Below, piece by piece: positions 1-6,075 of a stretch of 11,022 bases of DNA (positions are counted from its first letter, which is position 1; every line of letters begins with the position of its first letter). The translations under genes and the position numbers were made by a program. Below the pieces are notes generated by a model. That model was not told where the DNA came from, made no database searches, and saw nothing but the letters and a program-made list of their open reading frames with translations. Origin of the DNA: an uncultured Acholeplasmataceae bacterium (lineage in GTDB: Bacteria; Bacillota_I; Bacilli_A; Acholeplasmatales; Acholeplasmataceae); assembly GCA_946577115.1 (NCBI GenBank), contig CAMOAP010000050.1:1-11022 (forward strand). Direction: 5' to 3'.

Positions 1-96
1 ACGAAAGTGGATTTTGCCACTCGTTCTAAAATTAACAAAACTATTTTAGCCAAAGCAAAACAAGAAAATATTTTAGATTCTTTAGAAGATGAATGA
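1..96 (+). CDS. C-terminal end of an unidentified protein (5' truncated by window edge)
   Basis: Frame 1 is open from the first base to a TGA at 94-96 and gives the last 31 residues of a protein, ending in an acidic LEDE. The piece is hydrophilic, Lys/Glu-rich and probably helical, with no motif that identifies a family. The codon use (mostly A/T-ending) matches the neighbouring genes. If TGA were read as Trp, the frame would gain only two codons before a TAA, so the end point hardly depends on the genetic code. A weak terminator-like hairpin follows 50 bp downstream. The function cannot be stated from this fragment. Confidence 0.7.
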   Translation, partial: TKVDFATRSKINKTILAKAKQENILDSLEDE

Positions 97-146
97 AATT
101 AAAAAAGCGAATAATAAATAAATTTGGTTCCATCCACAAAAATATT

Positions 147-179
147 AAAGATGATTCCGCTATAATAAATCATTTTTTT
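147..179 (+). terminator. Weak AT-rich intrinsic terminator after the partial gene
   Basis: ATGATT (151-156) pairs with AATCAT (168-173) across an 11-base loop. The stem can grow outward to about 10 bp through a G-U pair and three A-U pairs, and the 3' arm runs into seven T (173-179). This is a plausible intrinsic terminator for the gene ending at 96. The stem has few G-C pairs, so its strength is uncertain. Confidence 0.4.
161..166 (+). promoter_or_regulatory. Candidate -10 box (TATAAT) for trpS
   Basis: A perfect TATAAT lies 46 bp upstream of the TTG start of trpS, inside the loop of the preceding terminator-like hairpin. RNA starting near 173 would carry the Shine-Dalgarno site at 191-200 but not the 5' arm of the hairpin. 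There is no good -35 box at the expected distance and no TG extension. In DNA this AT-rich a TATAAT can arise by chance, so the call is tentative. Confidence 0.3.
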
Positions 180-190
180 AAAATAATAAA

Positions 191-209
191 AAAGGAGGTG
201 CTAAAATTG
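191..209 (+). promoter_or_regulatory. Strong ribosome binding site and TTG start that set the trpS N-terminus
   Basis: AAAGGAGGTG at 191-200 is a near-perfect complement of the 16S rRNA 3' end. It is followed, eight bases after GGAGG, by an in-frame TTG at 207-209. The upstream ATG at 93 has no such site and would add 38 Lys-rich residues that TrpRS proteins lack. This decides the start in favour of TTG. Confidence 0.8.
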
Positions 210-1214
210 ATACCAAATAAAAGATTAGTGTCAGGAATCAAACCAACAGGTGATCTTACTTTAGGAAATTATATTGGAGTTTTGAAACCTTTTTTATATT
301 TACAACAAAACTTAAAAAATTTTGATTTTTATCTTTTTATAGCTGATTTGCATGCCCTTACTTTTTATCAAGAACCCCAAACACTAAAACAACAAATCAA
401 AAAAATAGCAGCTCTTTATTTAGCAGCAGGGATTGATCCTGAAAAAATAAATTTGTTTATTCAATCTGAAATAACACAACATACTTATTTGGGTTATCTC
501 TTGGAATGTACTTCTTATTTTTCTGAATTACAAAGAATGATTCAATATAAGGAAAAAAACAAAATTAATGCAGAAGGCATAAGAACTTCTTTATTTACGT
601 ACCCAACATTAATGGCAGCTGATATTTTGATGTATGATGCAAATTTAGTTCTTATCGGTAAAGATCAAAAACAACATTTAGAATTAACTAAAACATTGGC
701 TACAAGATTTAACAATTTATATGGTAATACTTTTATTGTTCCGGAACCTTTTTTTAATCCTTTGGGTTCAAAAATAAAATCTTTGCAAAATCCTTTTAAA
801 AAAATGAGTAAAAGTGATACAGAAAATCCTAAAAGCTATATTTTACTTTTGGATGATCCTCAAACCATTAAAAGTAAAATTGCCCAAACTGTTACAGATT
901 CCCAAAAAATAATTAAATATGATCCAAAAAATAAATCTGGAATTTCTAATCTGTTAACTATTTATGCTTCTTTAAAGCAAATTAGTATTTTTGAAAGTGA
1001 AAAACTTTTTCAAAAAAGTAATTATAAAGAATTCAAAGATAAAGTTGGTGAAGAAATAATTAATGTTTTTGTGCCTTTACAACAAAAATTTTATCAATTA
1101 ATTAATAGTGCAAAATTGGATGATATTTTAAATAAAGGAGCCCAAAAAGCTTCCTTAATTGCAGAGAAAAAAATCGAACAGGTGCAAAAAAAATTAGGTA
1201 TTTCAAGATTTTAA
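207..1214 (+). CDS. trpS: Tryptophanyl-tRNA synthetase (TrpRS)
   Basis: Class Ic aminoacyl-tRNA synthetase that activates tryptophan with ATP and charges tRNA-Trp in the cytoplasm. From the TTG at 207 the protein has 335 residues, the normal bacterial length. The HIGH-type signature appears as TLGNYIG (residues 18-24) after SGIKPTGD. The conserved PTLMAADILMY and DQKQHLELT segments follow, and KMSKS lies at about 199-203. The frame also runs upstream to an ATG at 93 that overlaps the previous TGA (ATGA). That start is rejected because the strong Shine-Dalgarno site precedes the TTG and the extra 38 residues look like non-coding AT-rich DNA. The protein contains no tryptophan. The gene converges on sufU and the two frames overlap by 12 bp, with no terminator between them. 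No T-box leader is visible. The identification is secure; the start is likely. Confidence 0.95.
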   Translation: MIPNKRLVSGIKPTGDLTLGNYIGVLKPFLYLQQNLKNFDFYLFIADLHALTFYQEPQTLKQQIKKIAALYLAAGIDPEKINLFIQSEITQHTYLGYLLECTSYFSELQRMIQYKEKNKINAEGIRTSLFTYPTLMAADILMYDANLVLIGKDQKQHLELTKTLATRFNNLYGNTFIVPEPFFNPLGSKIKSLQNPFKKMSKSDTENPKSYILLLDDPQTIKSKIAQTVTDSQKIIKYDPKNKSGISNLLTIYASLKQISIFESEKLFQKSNYKEFKDKVGEEIINVFVPLQQKFYQLINSAKLDDILNKGAQKASLIAEKKIEQVQKKLGISRF

Positions 1215-1646
1215 TATATATATTTCTTTAATTAATTGTTGTAAAGCTTTCCAAGGCAGACTTATACAAGTAACTCTTCCAGGAAAATTAATAAAATATT
1301 TAAATAATAGTAATTCTTTGTCAAGTTGAGTTTCATCATATATTTGATTATTAATCATAGCTAAAAAATGATTTATTTTTTCTAATATTTTTGAAATTTC
1401 TATATTTTTAAGATGTATAGACATCAAACTTGCTGAAGCAAGACAAATCGCACAAGCTTGAGTTTCATATTTAATATCTATTAATTTTGGATTTGAGATT
1501 TTAATTTGTAACGAAATAGAATCACCACAAGAAACATTTTTATTAGTTATGTTTATAAAATCAGGGTCTTGGGAAAGTCCCCAATTTTTAGGTTCTTGAT
1601 AATGTTTAATGATTAAATCACGATATAATTTATTTATTTCTAACAT
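1203..1646 (-). CDS. sufU: SufU-type (NifU/IscU-like) sulfur acceptor / Fe-S assembly protein
   Basis: Protein of 147 residues in the SufU/IscU family, working with the cysteine desulfurase encoded just upstream. The N-terminus (LYRDLIIKHYQEPKNWG) is typical. The ligands known from Bacillus SufU are all present: Cys40 and Asp42 in SCGD, Cys65 in QACAICLASAS, and Cys127 in FPGRVTCISLPWKAL. In SufU these residues hold zinc, and the protein takes persulfide sulfur from SufS; in IscU the same Cys positions carry the nascent cluster. The ATG is preceded by AAAAGG seven bases upstream and lies 24 bp after sufS, so the two are cotranscribed. The stop is TGA, evidence that UGA means stop here. The 3' end overlaps trpS by 12 bp on the other strand. 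The family is certain; scaffold versus sulfur-transfer role is open. Confidence 0.92.
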   Translation of the reverse strand: MLEINKLYRDLIIKHYQEPKNWGLSQDPDFINITNKNVSCGDSISLQIKISNPKLIDIKYETQACAICLASASLMSIHLKNIEISKILEKINHFLAMINNQIYDETQLDKELLLFKYFINFPGRVTCISLPWKALQQLIKEIYILKS

Positions 1647-1670
1647 TTTAATGCCTTTTGATTTATTTTA

Positions 1671-2870
1671 TTAAAATTTGGAGAAGAAAGTTTGCGTTTT
1701 TTTTAAATTTTTAATTAAAATATCAACGTCTTCTTGATTATTGTGGATACCTATAGAAACTCTAATTATACTTGTTTGTTTTAGTTTTTGAGTAGCTAAA
1801 AAAGCGCAACATCTACCAGTTCTTACATAAATATTTTCCTGAGCTAAAAAAACTTCTGCATCGTGGGCATGAATTTGATTAAAGTTAAAAGTAATGATAT
1901 TAGAAAAAGTTTGGGGATTGTAAATTTTAATATTAGGAATTTGCTTTAATTCTTTCATTATATTTTGATAAACCTTTTTTTCGTGTTTTTGGATATTTTC
2001 AAAACCAATTTCTTCAACAAATTCCAAAGCTTTTTTGAAAGCAAGAATTCCTGAAATATTAGGAGTTCCTGATTCAAATTTATTAGGACCTTCGTTGAGT
2101 AAAAAATGTTTTAAAGAAAATTCTTTAATTGAAATGCCTCCCAATGAAGAAGGTTGTAATCGTTCTAATAAATGATTTTTGCCAAACAAAATCCCTATAC
2201 CAAAAGGACCATATAATTTGTGTGAAGAAAATGCTAAAAAATCTACATCTAAAAATTTAACATCTATGGGTAGGTGACTGGATGATTGGGCAGCATCTAA
2301 AATAACTAAAACGTTTTTTTGATGAGCTAAAGTTGTTATTTCTTTAATGGGAGTTTCGTACCCTAGTAAATTAGAAACATGAGTTAAAACCACTATTTTA
2401 GTTTTGTTTGTTAAAACCTTAGAAAAATTTTCTACAGTTATTTGATTTTGTTCGTTTAGGGGAACAAAAATTAATTTTGCTTTTTTTAATTTAGTTTGTT
2501 TAATCCAAGGAAGTACAGAAGAATTATGTTCTAATTCTGATGTAATAATTTCATCACCTTCTTGAATGGTTTCTCCTAAGCTTTGAGCTAATATGTTTAA
2601 AGAATCAGTAGTTCCTTTGGTAAAAATAATTTCTTCTGGTTTAGCATTAATAAAATTAGCTGTTTTAATTCTTGTTTCGTTCATTAGTAAAGTGTTTTGA
2701 TGAGACAAAGCTCCAAAAGATTTGGTATTAAGTCCGTTTGTTTTATAAAATCTAGTCAATTCATCTATTACTTTTTGAGGTTTTAAAGAAGTAGCAGCAT
2801 TATCAAAGTAAACAAGCTTAGGGTTAGTTTTGAAAATTGGGAAAAGACAGCGAAAAGGATTATTTTGCAT
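1671..2870 (-). CDS. sufS: Cysteine desulfurase, SufS/CsdA group (PLP-dependent)
   Basis: Class V aminotransferase-fold enzyme of 399 residues that converts L-cysteine to alanine and leaves persulfide sulfur on an active-site cysteine. The start YFDNAATSLKP is diagnostic. His115 (SELEHNSSVLPW) and Asp192/Gln195 (LDAAQ) contact the cofactor, and Lys218 in SSHKLYGPFG is the PLP Schiff-base lysine. The catalytic cysteine is Cys355 in RTGRCCA, where Bacillus SufS has a GHHCA-type motif; the residue before it is also Cys. The short active-site loop places it in group II (SufS), matching the SufU partner that follows 24 bp downstream. The ATG has AGAGG eight bases upstream. It lies 76 bp after tyrS with no terminator between, so readthrough from the tyrS promoter is likely. 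No sufB, sufC or sufD is seen in the window. Confidence 0.95.
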   Translation of the reverse strand: MQNNPFRCLFPIFKTNPKLVYFDNAATSLKPQKVIDELTRFYKTNGLNTKSFGALSHQNTLLMNETRIKTANFINAKPEEIIFTKGTTDSLNILAQSLGETIQEGDEIITSELEHNSSVLPWIKQTKLKKAKLIFVPLNEQNQITVENFSKVLTNKTKIVVLTHVSNLLGYETPIKEITTLAHQKNVLVILDAAQSSSHLPIDVKFLDVDFLAFSSHKLYGPFGIGILFGKNHLLERLQPSSLGGISIKEFSLKHFLLNEGPNKFESGTPNISGILAFKKALEFVEEIGFENIQKHEKKVYQNIMKELKQIPNIKIYNPQTFSNIITFNFNQIHAHDAEVFLAQENIYVRTGRCCAFLATQKLKQTSIIRVSIGIHNNQEDVDILIKNLKKTQTFFSKF

Positions 2871-2946
2871 TTTGGAAACCTCTTAATTTGTTAAAACATA
2901 TTTTTTCATAAATGAATTAATAAAATCAATAAAAAGTTATTAATAA

Positions 2947-4188
2947 TTAAAAGACTATTAAAGCGTTATTTTTTTTTCCTTTTTTCAAAAGGACATATTT
3001 ACCCAATAAAGTGTTATTTTTTGTTATTACAAAATCAAGGGATTTGATTTTTTGATTAAATAATTTAATTGTGTTGTCTTTGATAAATGCACGAGCTTCG
3101 CTTTTAGAAGTTGCCAGTTTTGTTTGAACTAAAGCATCGACTAATAAAATATCTGCTTTTATGTAAAGGCAAAACAAAGTTTTTTGCAATAAAATAAAAT
3201 CTTTTGCTTGGAAAGATTCTTTTTTAGTATTAGAAAATAAAATTTGGTTAGTTTTTATACATTCTTGCAAAATATCTGAGGAATGAATTAAAGTAATAAT
3301 GTTTTGGGTGAGAGCTTTTTGAGCTAATCTTTCTTGCGGATTTTCCAAGGTTTTTTTTTCTAATTCCAAAATTTCTTGCTTGGGGATTAAAGTAAGCATT
3401 TTTAAATAATTGATTACTTCTTTATCAGAAACATTTAAAAAATATTGATAAATTTCGTAAGGTGAAGTCATTGAAGGATTTAACCATAAAACCCTTTTTT
3501 CACTTTTTCCAAATTTAGTGCCATATGAATTTAACAAAAGAGGAGTACTAATTCCTAGGGCATTGGATTTGTTTTCTAATTTCCTAATGAGTTCTAGTCC
3601 GCTTGTGATATTTCCCCATTGATCAGAACCACCTAATTGCAATCGAACTTTATGATTTTTATATAAATGATGAAAATCTAAAGATTGCAAAATCATATAA
3701 GAAAATTCAGTAAAAGAGATACCAGAAGCAAGTCTTTTGGCTACTGCGTGTTTGGAAAGCATATAGTTAATGTTAAAAAGTTTTCCGTAGTTTCTGAGAA
3801 AAGAAATGATATCTATTTGAGAAAGCCATTGATAATTATTAACAAATTCGGCTTGTTTGTTGATCAATATGGTTTTGAGTTGAGATTCAATACTTTTAGC
3901 ATTTTTCAATGAATTTTCTAAGGATAATAATTTTCTTTCTTCGGTTTCTTTGGGGTCTCCTATTAAACCCGTAGCCCCACCAACTAAAATAACTGGTAGA
4001 TTCCCTTGTCTTTGCATTAATAAAATCATTGTTATTTGAACCAAATGACCCACCGTTAAAGAATGAGAAGTAGGATCAAACCCACAGTAAAACTTAACTT
4101 GGTGGTTATCTAATAATTCTTTAACTTGGTTTTCGTTGCTACAATCTTTAATTAAATTACGCCATTTTAATTCTTCATAAAAAGACAT
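2947..4188 (-). CDS. tyrS: Tyrosyl-tRNA synthetase (TyrRS)
   Basis: Class Ic synthetase of 413 residues that activates tyrosine and charges tRNA-Tyr. It opens with the usual FYEELKWRNLI. FYCGFDPTSHSLTVGHL (residues 33-49) holds the HIGH-type motif. EFSYMILQSLDF and LGGSDQWGN (about 161-193) form the tyrosine and ATP site, and KFGKS (225-229) is the KMSKS loop. An S4 RNA-binding domain occupies roughly the last 65 residues (SKSEARAFIKDNTIKLF). The length and KFGKS variant fit the Bacillus-type TyrRS. The ATG has TAGGAG six bases upstream. A good sigma-A-type promoter lies about 57 bp further up, which makes this the first gene of tyrS-sufS-sufU. The leader is too short for the T-box that controls tyrS in many Firmicutes. 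Confidence 0.96.
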   Translation of the reverse strand: MSFYEELKWRNLIKDCSNENQVKELLDNHQVKFYCGFDPTSHSLTVGHLVQITMILLMQRQGNLPVILVGGATGLIGDPKETEERKLLSLENSLKNAKSIESQLKTILINKQAEFVNNYQWLSQIDIISFLRNYGKLFNINYMLSKHAVAKRLASGISFTEFSYMILQSLDFHHLYKNHKVRLQLGGSDQWGNITSGLELIRKLENKSNALGISTPLLLNSYGTKFGKSEKRVLWLNPSMTSPYEIYQYFLNVSDKEVINYLKMLTLIPKQEILELEKKTLENPQERLAQKALTQNIITLIHSSDILQECIKTNQILFSNTKKESFQAKDFILLQKTLFCLYIKADILLVDALVQTKLATSKSEARAFIKDNTIKLFNQKIKSLDFVITKNNTLLGKYVLLKKGKKNNALIVF

Positions 4189-4244
4189 TTTGAACTCCTA
4201 TTTTATTTTTAGCAATAATTTTCTGAGTTTTGAGAAAAATCATT

Positions 4245-4273
4245 ACAATAGCGTTGTTTTTAATAATTGTCTA
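4245..4273 (-). promoter_or_regulatory. Promoter of tyrS-sufS-sufU
   Basis: Read on the minus strand: -35 TAGACA (4268-4273, five of six to TTGACA), a 17-bp spacer, and -10 TATTGT (4245-4250, four of six to TATAAT). A start near 4238 would give a leader of about 50 nt with TAGGAG just before the tyrS ATG. It lies after the rplS terminator, where a new promoter is needed. Confidence 0.55.
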
Positions 4274-4286
4274 AATTTTGCTTATT

Positions 4287-4300
4287 AAAAAAAAGGGGGG
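4287..4300. repeat. Homopolymer block A8G6 upstream of the tyrS promoter
   Basis: Eight A followed by six G on the + strand (C6T8 on the minus strand), 13 bp upstream of the tyrS -35 box, between the rplS terminator and that promoter. A G6 run stands out in DNA this AT-rich. The T8 part occupies the position of an upstream promoter element. Confidence 0.8.
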
Positions 4301-4329
4301 TGCAAAATATATTTAAAAAATATTTATTA

Positions 4330-4359
4330 AAAATGTATTTGTTTAAACAAATACATTTT
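4330..4359 (-). terminator. Perfect 30-bp palindrome, terminator of rpsP-trmD-rplS
   Basis: AAAATGTATTTGTTT (4330-4344) is followed directly by its exact reverse complement (4345-4359), with no spacer. The rplS stop codon (4358-4360) overlaps the outer end of the stem. On the minus strand the 3' arm ends in a T-rich run (TTTTTAATAAATATTTTTT), so it can act as an intrinsic terminator although only three of its 15 base pairs are G-C. Confidence 0.65.
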
Positions 4360-4714
4360 ATCTTTTTTCTTTAATGCGAGAAGCTTTAGAAGAAAGTTTT
4401 CGAACATAATTCAATTTGGCACGACGAACGATACCATGACGAACTACTTCTATTTTCTCGTTATTAGGAGAATGCACTGGGAAAGTTAATTCAATTCCTA
4501 CACCAGCAAATATTTTTCTTACAGTAAAAGTTTCTGTAACTAATCTTCCTTGACGTTTAATAACTAAACCTTCAAAAATTTGAACCCTTTTACGGTTGCC
4601 TTCATCAATTTTGATCAATACTTTAACTGTATCACCGGGTTTGAAAAAAGGGACCTCTTTAAGTTGATGTTGATTAACTGATTCTATTAAATTTTGTCCT
4701 TTTAATTGAGACAT
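4358..4714 (-). CDS. rplS: 50S ribosomal protein L19
   Basis: Protein of 118 residues from the ATG at 4712-4714; L19 is usually 115-120. It lies at the 30S-50S interface of the large subunit. Typical features are [32 protein letters not shown], the TVRKI segment, [14 protein letters not shown] and a basic tail ([12 protein letters not shown] ... RIKEKR). A TTG ten codons upstream is in frame, but AGGAG (4722-4726) sits seven bases before the ATG, which fixes the start. It is the last gene of rpsP-trmD-rplS, 43 bp after trmD, the order known from Bacillus and relatives. Its stop codon is built into the terminator palindrome. The identification is secure. Confidence 0.96.
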   Translation of the reverse strand: MSQLKGQNLIESVNQHQLKEVPFFKPGDTVKVLIKIDEGNRKRVQIFEGLVIKRQGRLVTETFTVRKIFAGVGIELTFPVHSPNNEKIEVVRHGIVRRAKLNYVRKLSSKASRIKEKR

Positions 4715-4721
4715 AATTTTG

Positions 4722-4726
4722 CTCCT
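4722..4726 (-). promoter_or_regulatory. Ribosome binding site that sets the rplS start
   Basis: AGGAG, preceded by a run of A, lies seven bases before the ATG at 4712-4714. It rules out the in-frame TTG at 4742-4744, which has no comparable site. Confidence 0.75.
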
Positions 4727-4757
4727 TTTTTTGAATGCAAACAAATAATTTTTTGCA

Positions 4758-5486
4758 TTATTTTTGTAATTCTTGTTTAATTTCTGTTAAAAGTTTGGTT
4801 TGTTCTAAAGTTAATTTTTTATTTTCCAAAAGATCAGGTCTTTTTTGCAAAGTGGTTTTTAAACTTTCTTTTTGGCGCCAACATCTTATTTTGTCGTGGT
4901 TGCCAGATAATAAAACAGCAGGCACTTTGTGATTCAAATAATTTTGTGGGCGGGTGTATTGAGGATATTTAAGTAAACCTTGTTGATGAGAATCTTCAAG
5001 ATAAGATTGTTCTTTGATAACCCCTGGAAGCAGTCTTATAATTGCATCAACCAAAACAATAGCAGCGATTTCTCCTCCTGTCAAAACATAATCACCTATG
5101 GAAATTTCTGCATCAATATATTGTAATATTCTTGCATCAACTCCTTCATAATTGCCACATAAAATAATTAAATGAGTTTCTTTTTGGGCAAAATTAGTGG
5201 CATGTAGTTGATTAAAAATTTGTCCTTGAGGAGATAATAAAATAACTTTACTTTGAGGAGTTTTTATTTTTTGCAGACAATCAAAAAAAGGAGGGAAAGA
5301 AAGCAAAATTCCAACTCCTCCTCCATAAACACTATCATCTACTTGATTATGTTTATTTGAACTATAAATTCTTAAATCATGAAGTTTTATTTGAACTTTT
5401 TTTTGTTCTAAAGCTCTTTTAATAATGGAAGTTTCGCAAAAACTTTTAAAAAAAAGTGGAAAAATAGTAATAATTTCAATAATCAT
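4758..5486 (-). CDS. trmD: tRNA (guanine-N1)-methyltransferase TrmD (m1G37)
   Basis: SPOUT-class enzyme of 242 residues that methylates G37 next to the anticodon with S-adenosylmethionine and so prevents +1 frameshifting. It begins [12 protein letters not shown], as in the family. [13 protein letters not shown] is conserved. The trefoil-knot SAM site is seen as LSPQG (85-89), [11 protein letters not shown] (110-120) and [11 protein letters not shown] (129-139). IRLLPGV and the C-terminal [13 protein letters not shown] are also present. The loop near residues 164-172 reads EDSHQQGLL where E. coli has EDSFADGLL, so the proposed general-base Asp position is Gln here. The ATG is not preceded by a close Shine-Dalgarno site; the nearest purine run (AAGGTG) is about 26 bases away. 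An in-frame TAG excludes an earlier start. rimM, usually placed between rpsP and trmD, is absent. Confidence 0.95.
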   Translation of the reverse strand: MIIEIITIFPLFFKSFCETSIIKRALEQKKVQIKLHDLRIYSSNKHNQVDDSVYGGGVGILLSFPPFFDCLQKIKTPQSKVILLSPQGQIFNQLHATNFAQKETHLIILCGNYEGVDARILQYIDAEISIGDYVLTGGEIAAIVLVDAIIRLLPGVIKEQSYLEDSHQQGLLKYPQYTRPQNYLNHKVPAVLLSGNHDKIRCWRQKESLKTTLQKRPDLLENKKLTLEQTKLLTEIKQELQK

Positions 5487-5563
5487 AAAATTTATTTTCT
5501 AACCGTTAAAGGCACCTTCATTCATTTTTGAAATTGATAAAAAAATATTTTTCAACTGTAGCT
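5487..5563 (-). other. rpsP-trmD spacer with two tiny overlapping frames
   Basis: In the 77 bp between rpsP and trmD, the minus strand carries two short overlapping frames. One encodes MNEGAFNG and stops at a TAG in frame with trmD; the other encodes MKVPLTVRK and stops at TAA. Both cover AAGGTGCC. No Shine-Dalgarno site stands directly before trmD. These may be chance, or a short leader that couples translation to trmD. Nothing here resembles a rimM remnant. Confidence 0.3.
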
Positions 5564-5809
5564 TTATTTTTTTGCAAAAAATTTACTTTTTTTGAATACT
5601 TTTTTGACTGTTTTGGTTGGTTGAGCTCCATTTGATAACCATTTTTGTACTTTGTTGTGGTCTAATTCAACAATATCTAAAATAGTGTCATAAGTTCCTA
5701 AAATTTCTAAAAATTTACCATCTCTAGCATTTTTAGATTCACTTGCAACTACTCTGTAAAAAGGTCTTTTGTGCACTCCGAAACGTTGTAAACGCATTTT
5801 TATTGCCAT
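5564..5809 (-). CDS. rpsP: 30S ribosomal protein S16
   Basis: Protein of 81 residues, the usual size of S16, an early-binding protein of the small-subunit body. The N-terminus MAIKMRLQRFGVHKRPFYRVV, the ESKNARDGKFLEILGTYD segment and the KVQKWLSNGAQPT motif are diagnostic. The tail is very basic (KKVFKKSKFFAKK). The ATG has only a weak purine-rich site (GTGGG, about nine bases upstream). It is the first gene of rpsP-trmD-rplS, with a near-consensus promoter about 60 bp upstream and a leader of about 50 nt. The identification is secure. Confidence 0.96.
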   Translation of the reverse strand: MAIKMRLQRFGVHKRPFYRVVASESKNARDGKFLEILGTYDTILDIVELDHNKVQKWLSNGAQPTKTVKKVFKKSKFFAKK

Positions 5810-5867
5810 AATAAAAACCCACTTTCTATTTTTTTATTGATTATAAATTAAAAAATTCATCCTAAAT

Positions 5868-5896
5868 ATTATCACATAAAATAACTGAATTGTCAA
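5868..5896 (-). promoter_or_regulatory. Strong sigma-A-type promoter of rpsP-trmD-rplS
   Basis: On the minus strand: a perfect -35 TTGACA (5891-5896), a 17-bp spacer, and -10 GATAAT (5868-5873, five of six) preceded by TGT, which makes an extended -10 (TGTGATAAT). A start near 5861 gives a leader of about 50 nt. This is the best promoter match in the window, as expected for ribosomal protein genes. Confidence 0.8.
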
Positions 5897-5941
5897 GTTT
5901 TTTTGATAAAAAAGATAGAAAAAATGTTTTTTGATGAATTC

Positions 5942-5970
5942 TTAAAAACTAAAATCTTTTGGGGATTTTA
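5942..5970 (-). terminator. Terminator after secA-prfB
   Basis: On the minus strand TAAAATC pairs with GATTTTA (5964-5970 and 5950-5956) across the seven-base loop CCCAAAA, followed by GTTTTT. It lies about 105 bp after the prfB stop and upstream of the rpsP promoter, so it would separate the two units. The stem is seven pairs with one G-C. Confidence 0.5.
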
Positions 5971-6075
5971 ATTAAAAAAGTGTGCTTTTCTTTAGAATGT
6001 CTTTTTATATTTGCTTTTCCTATAATTATTTTTTGATATTGGGTTATTGGTTAAAAAACTTTAATTAAATTTTTT

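Noticed and set aside
2871-2946. Possible promoter for sufS between tyrS and sufS
   Set aside because: TTGATT is present on the minus strand, but no -10 box stands at a usable distance; readthrough from tyrS is simpler.
3685-3912. Open frame of 75 codons on the + strand
   Set aside because: It lies entirely opposite tyrS, has no ribosome site and no recognisable protein character.
4189-4300. Possible T-box riboswitch ahead of tyrS
   Set aside because: The leader after the mapped promoter is only about 50 nt, and no AGGGTGG antiterminator core is present. The same holds for trpS.
4735-4932. Open frame of 65 codons on the + strand
   Set aside because: It is opposite the 3' end of trmD and has no support of its own.
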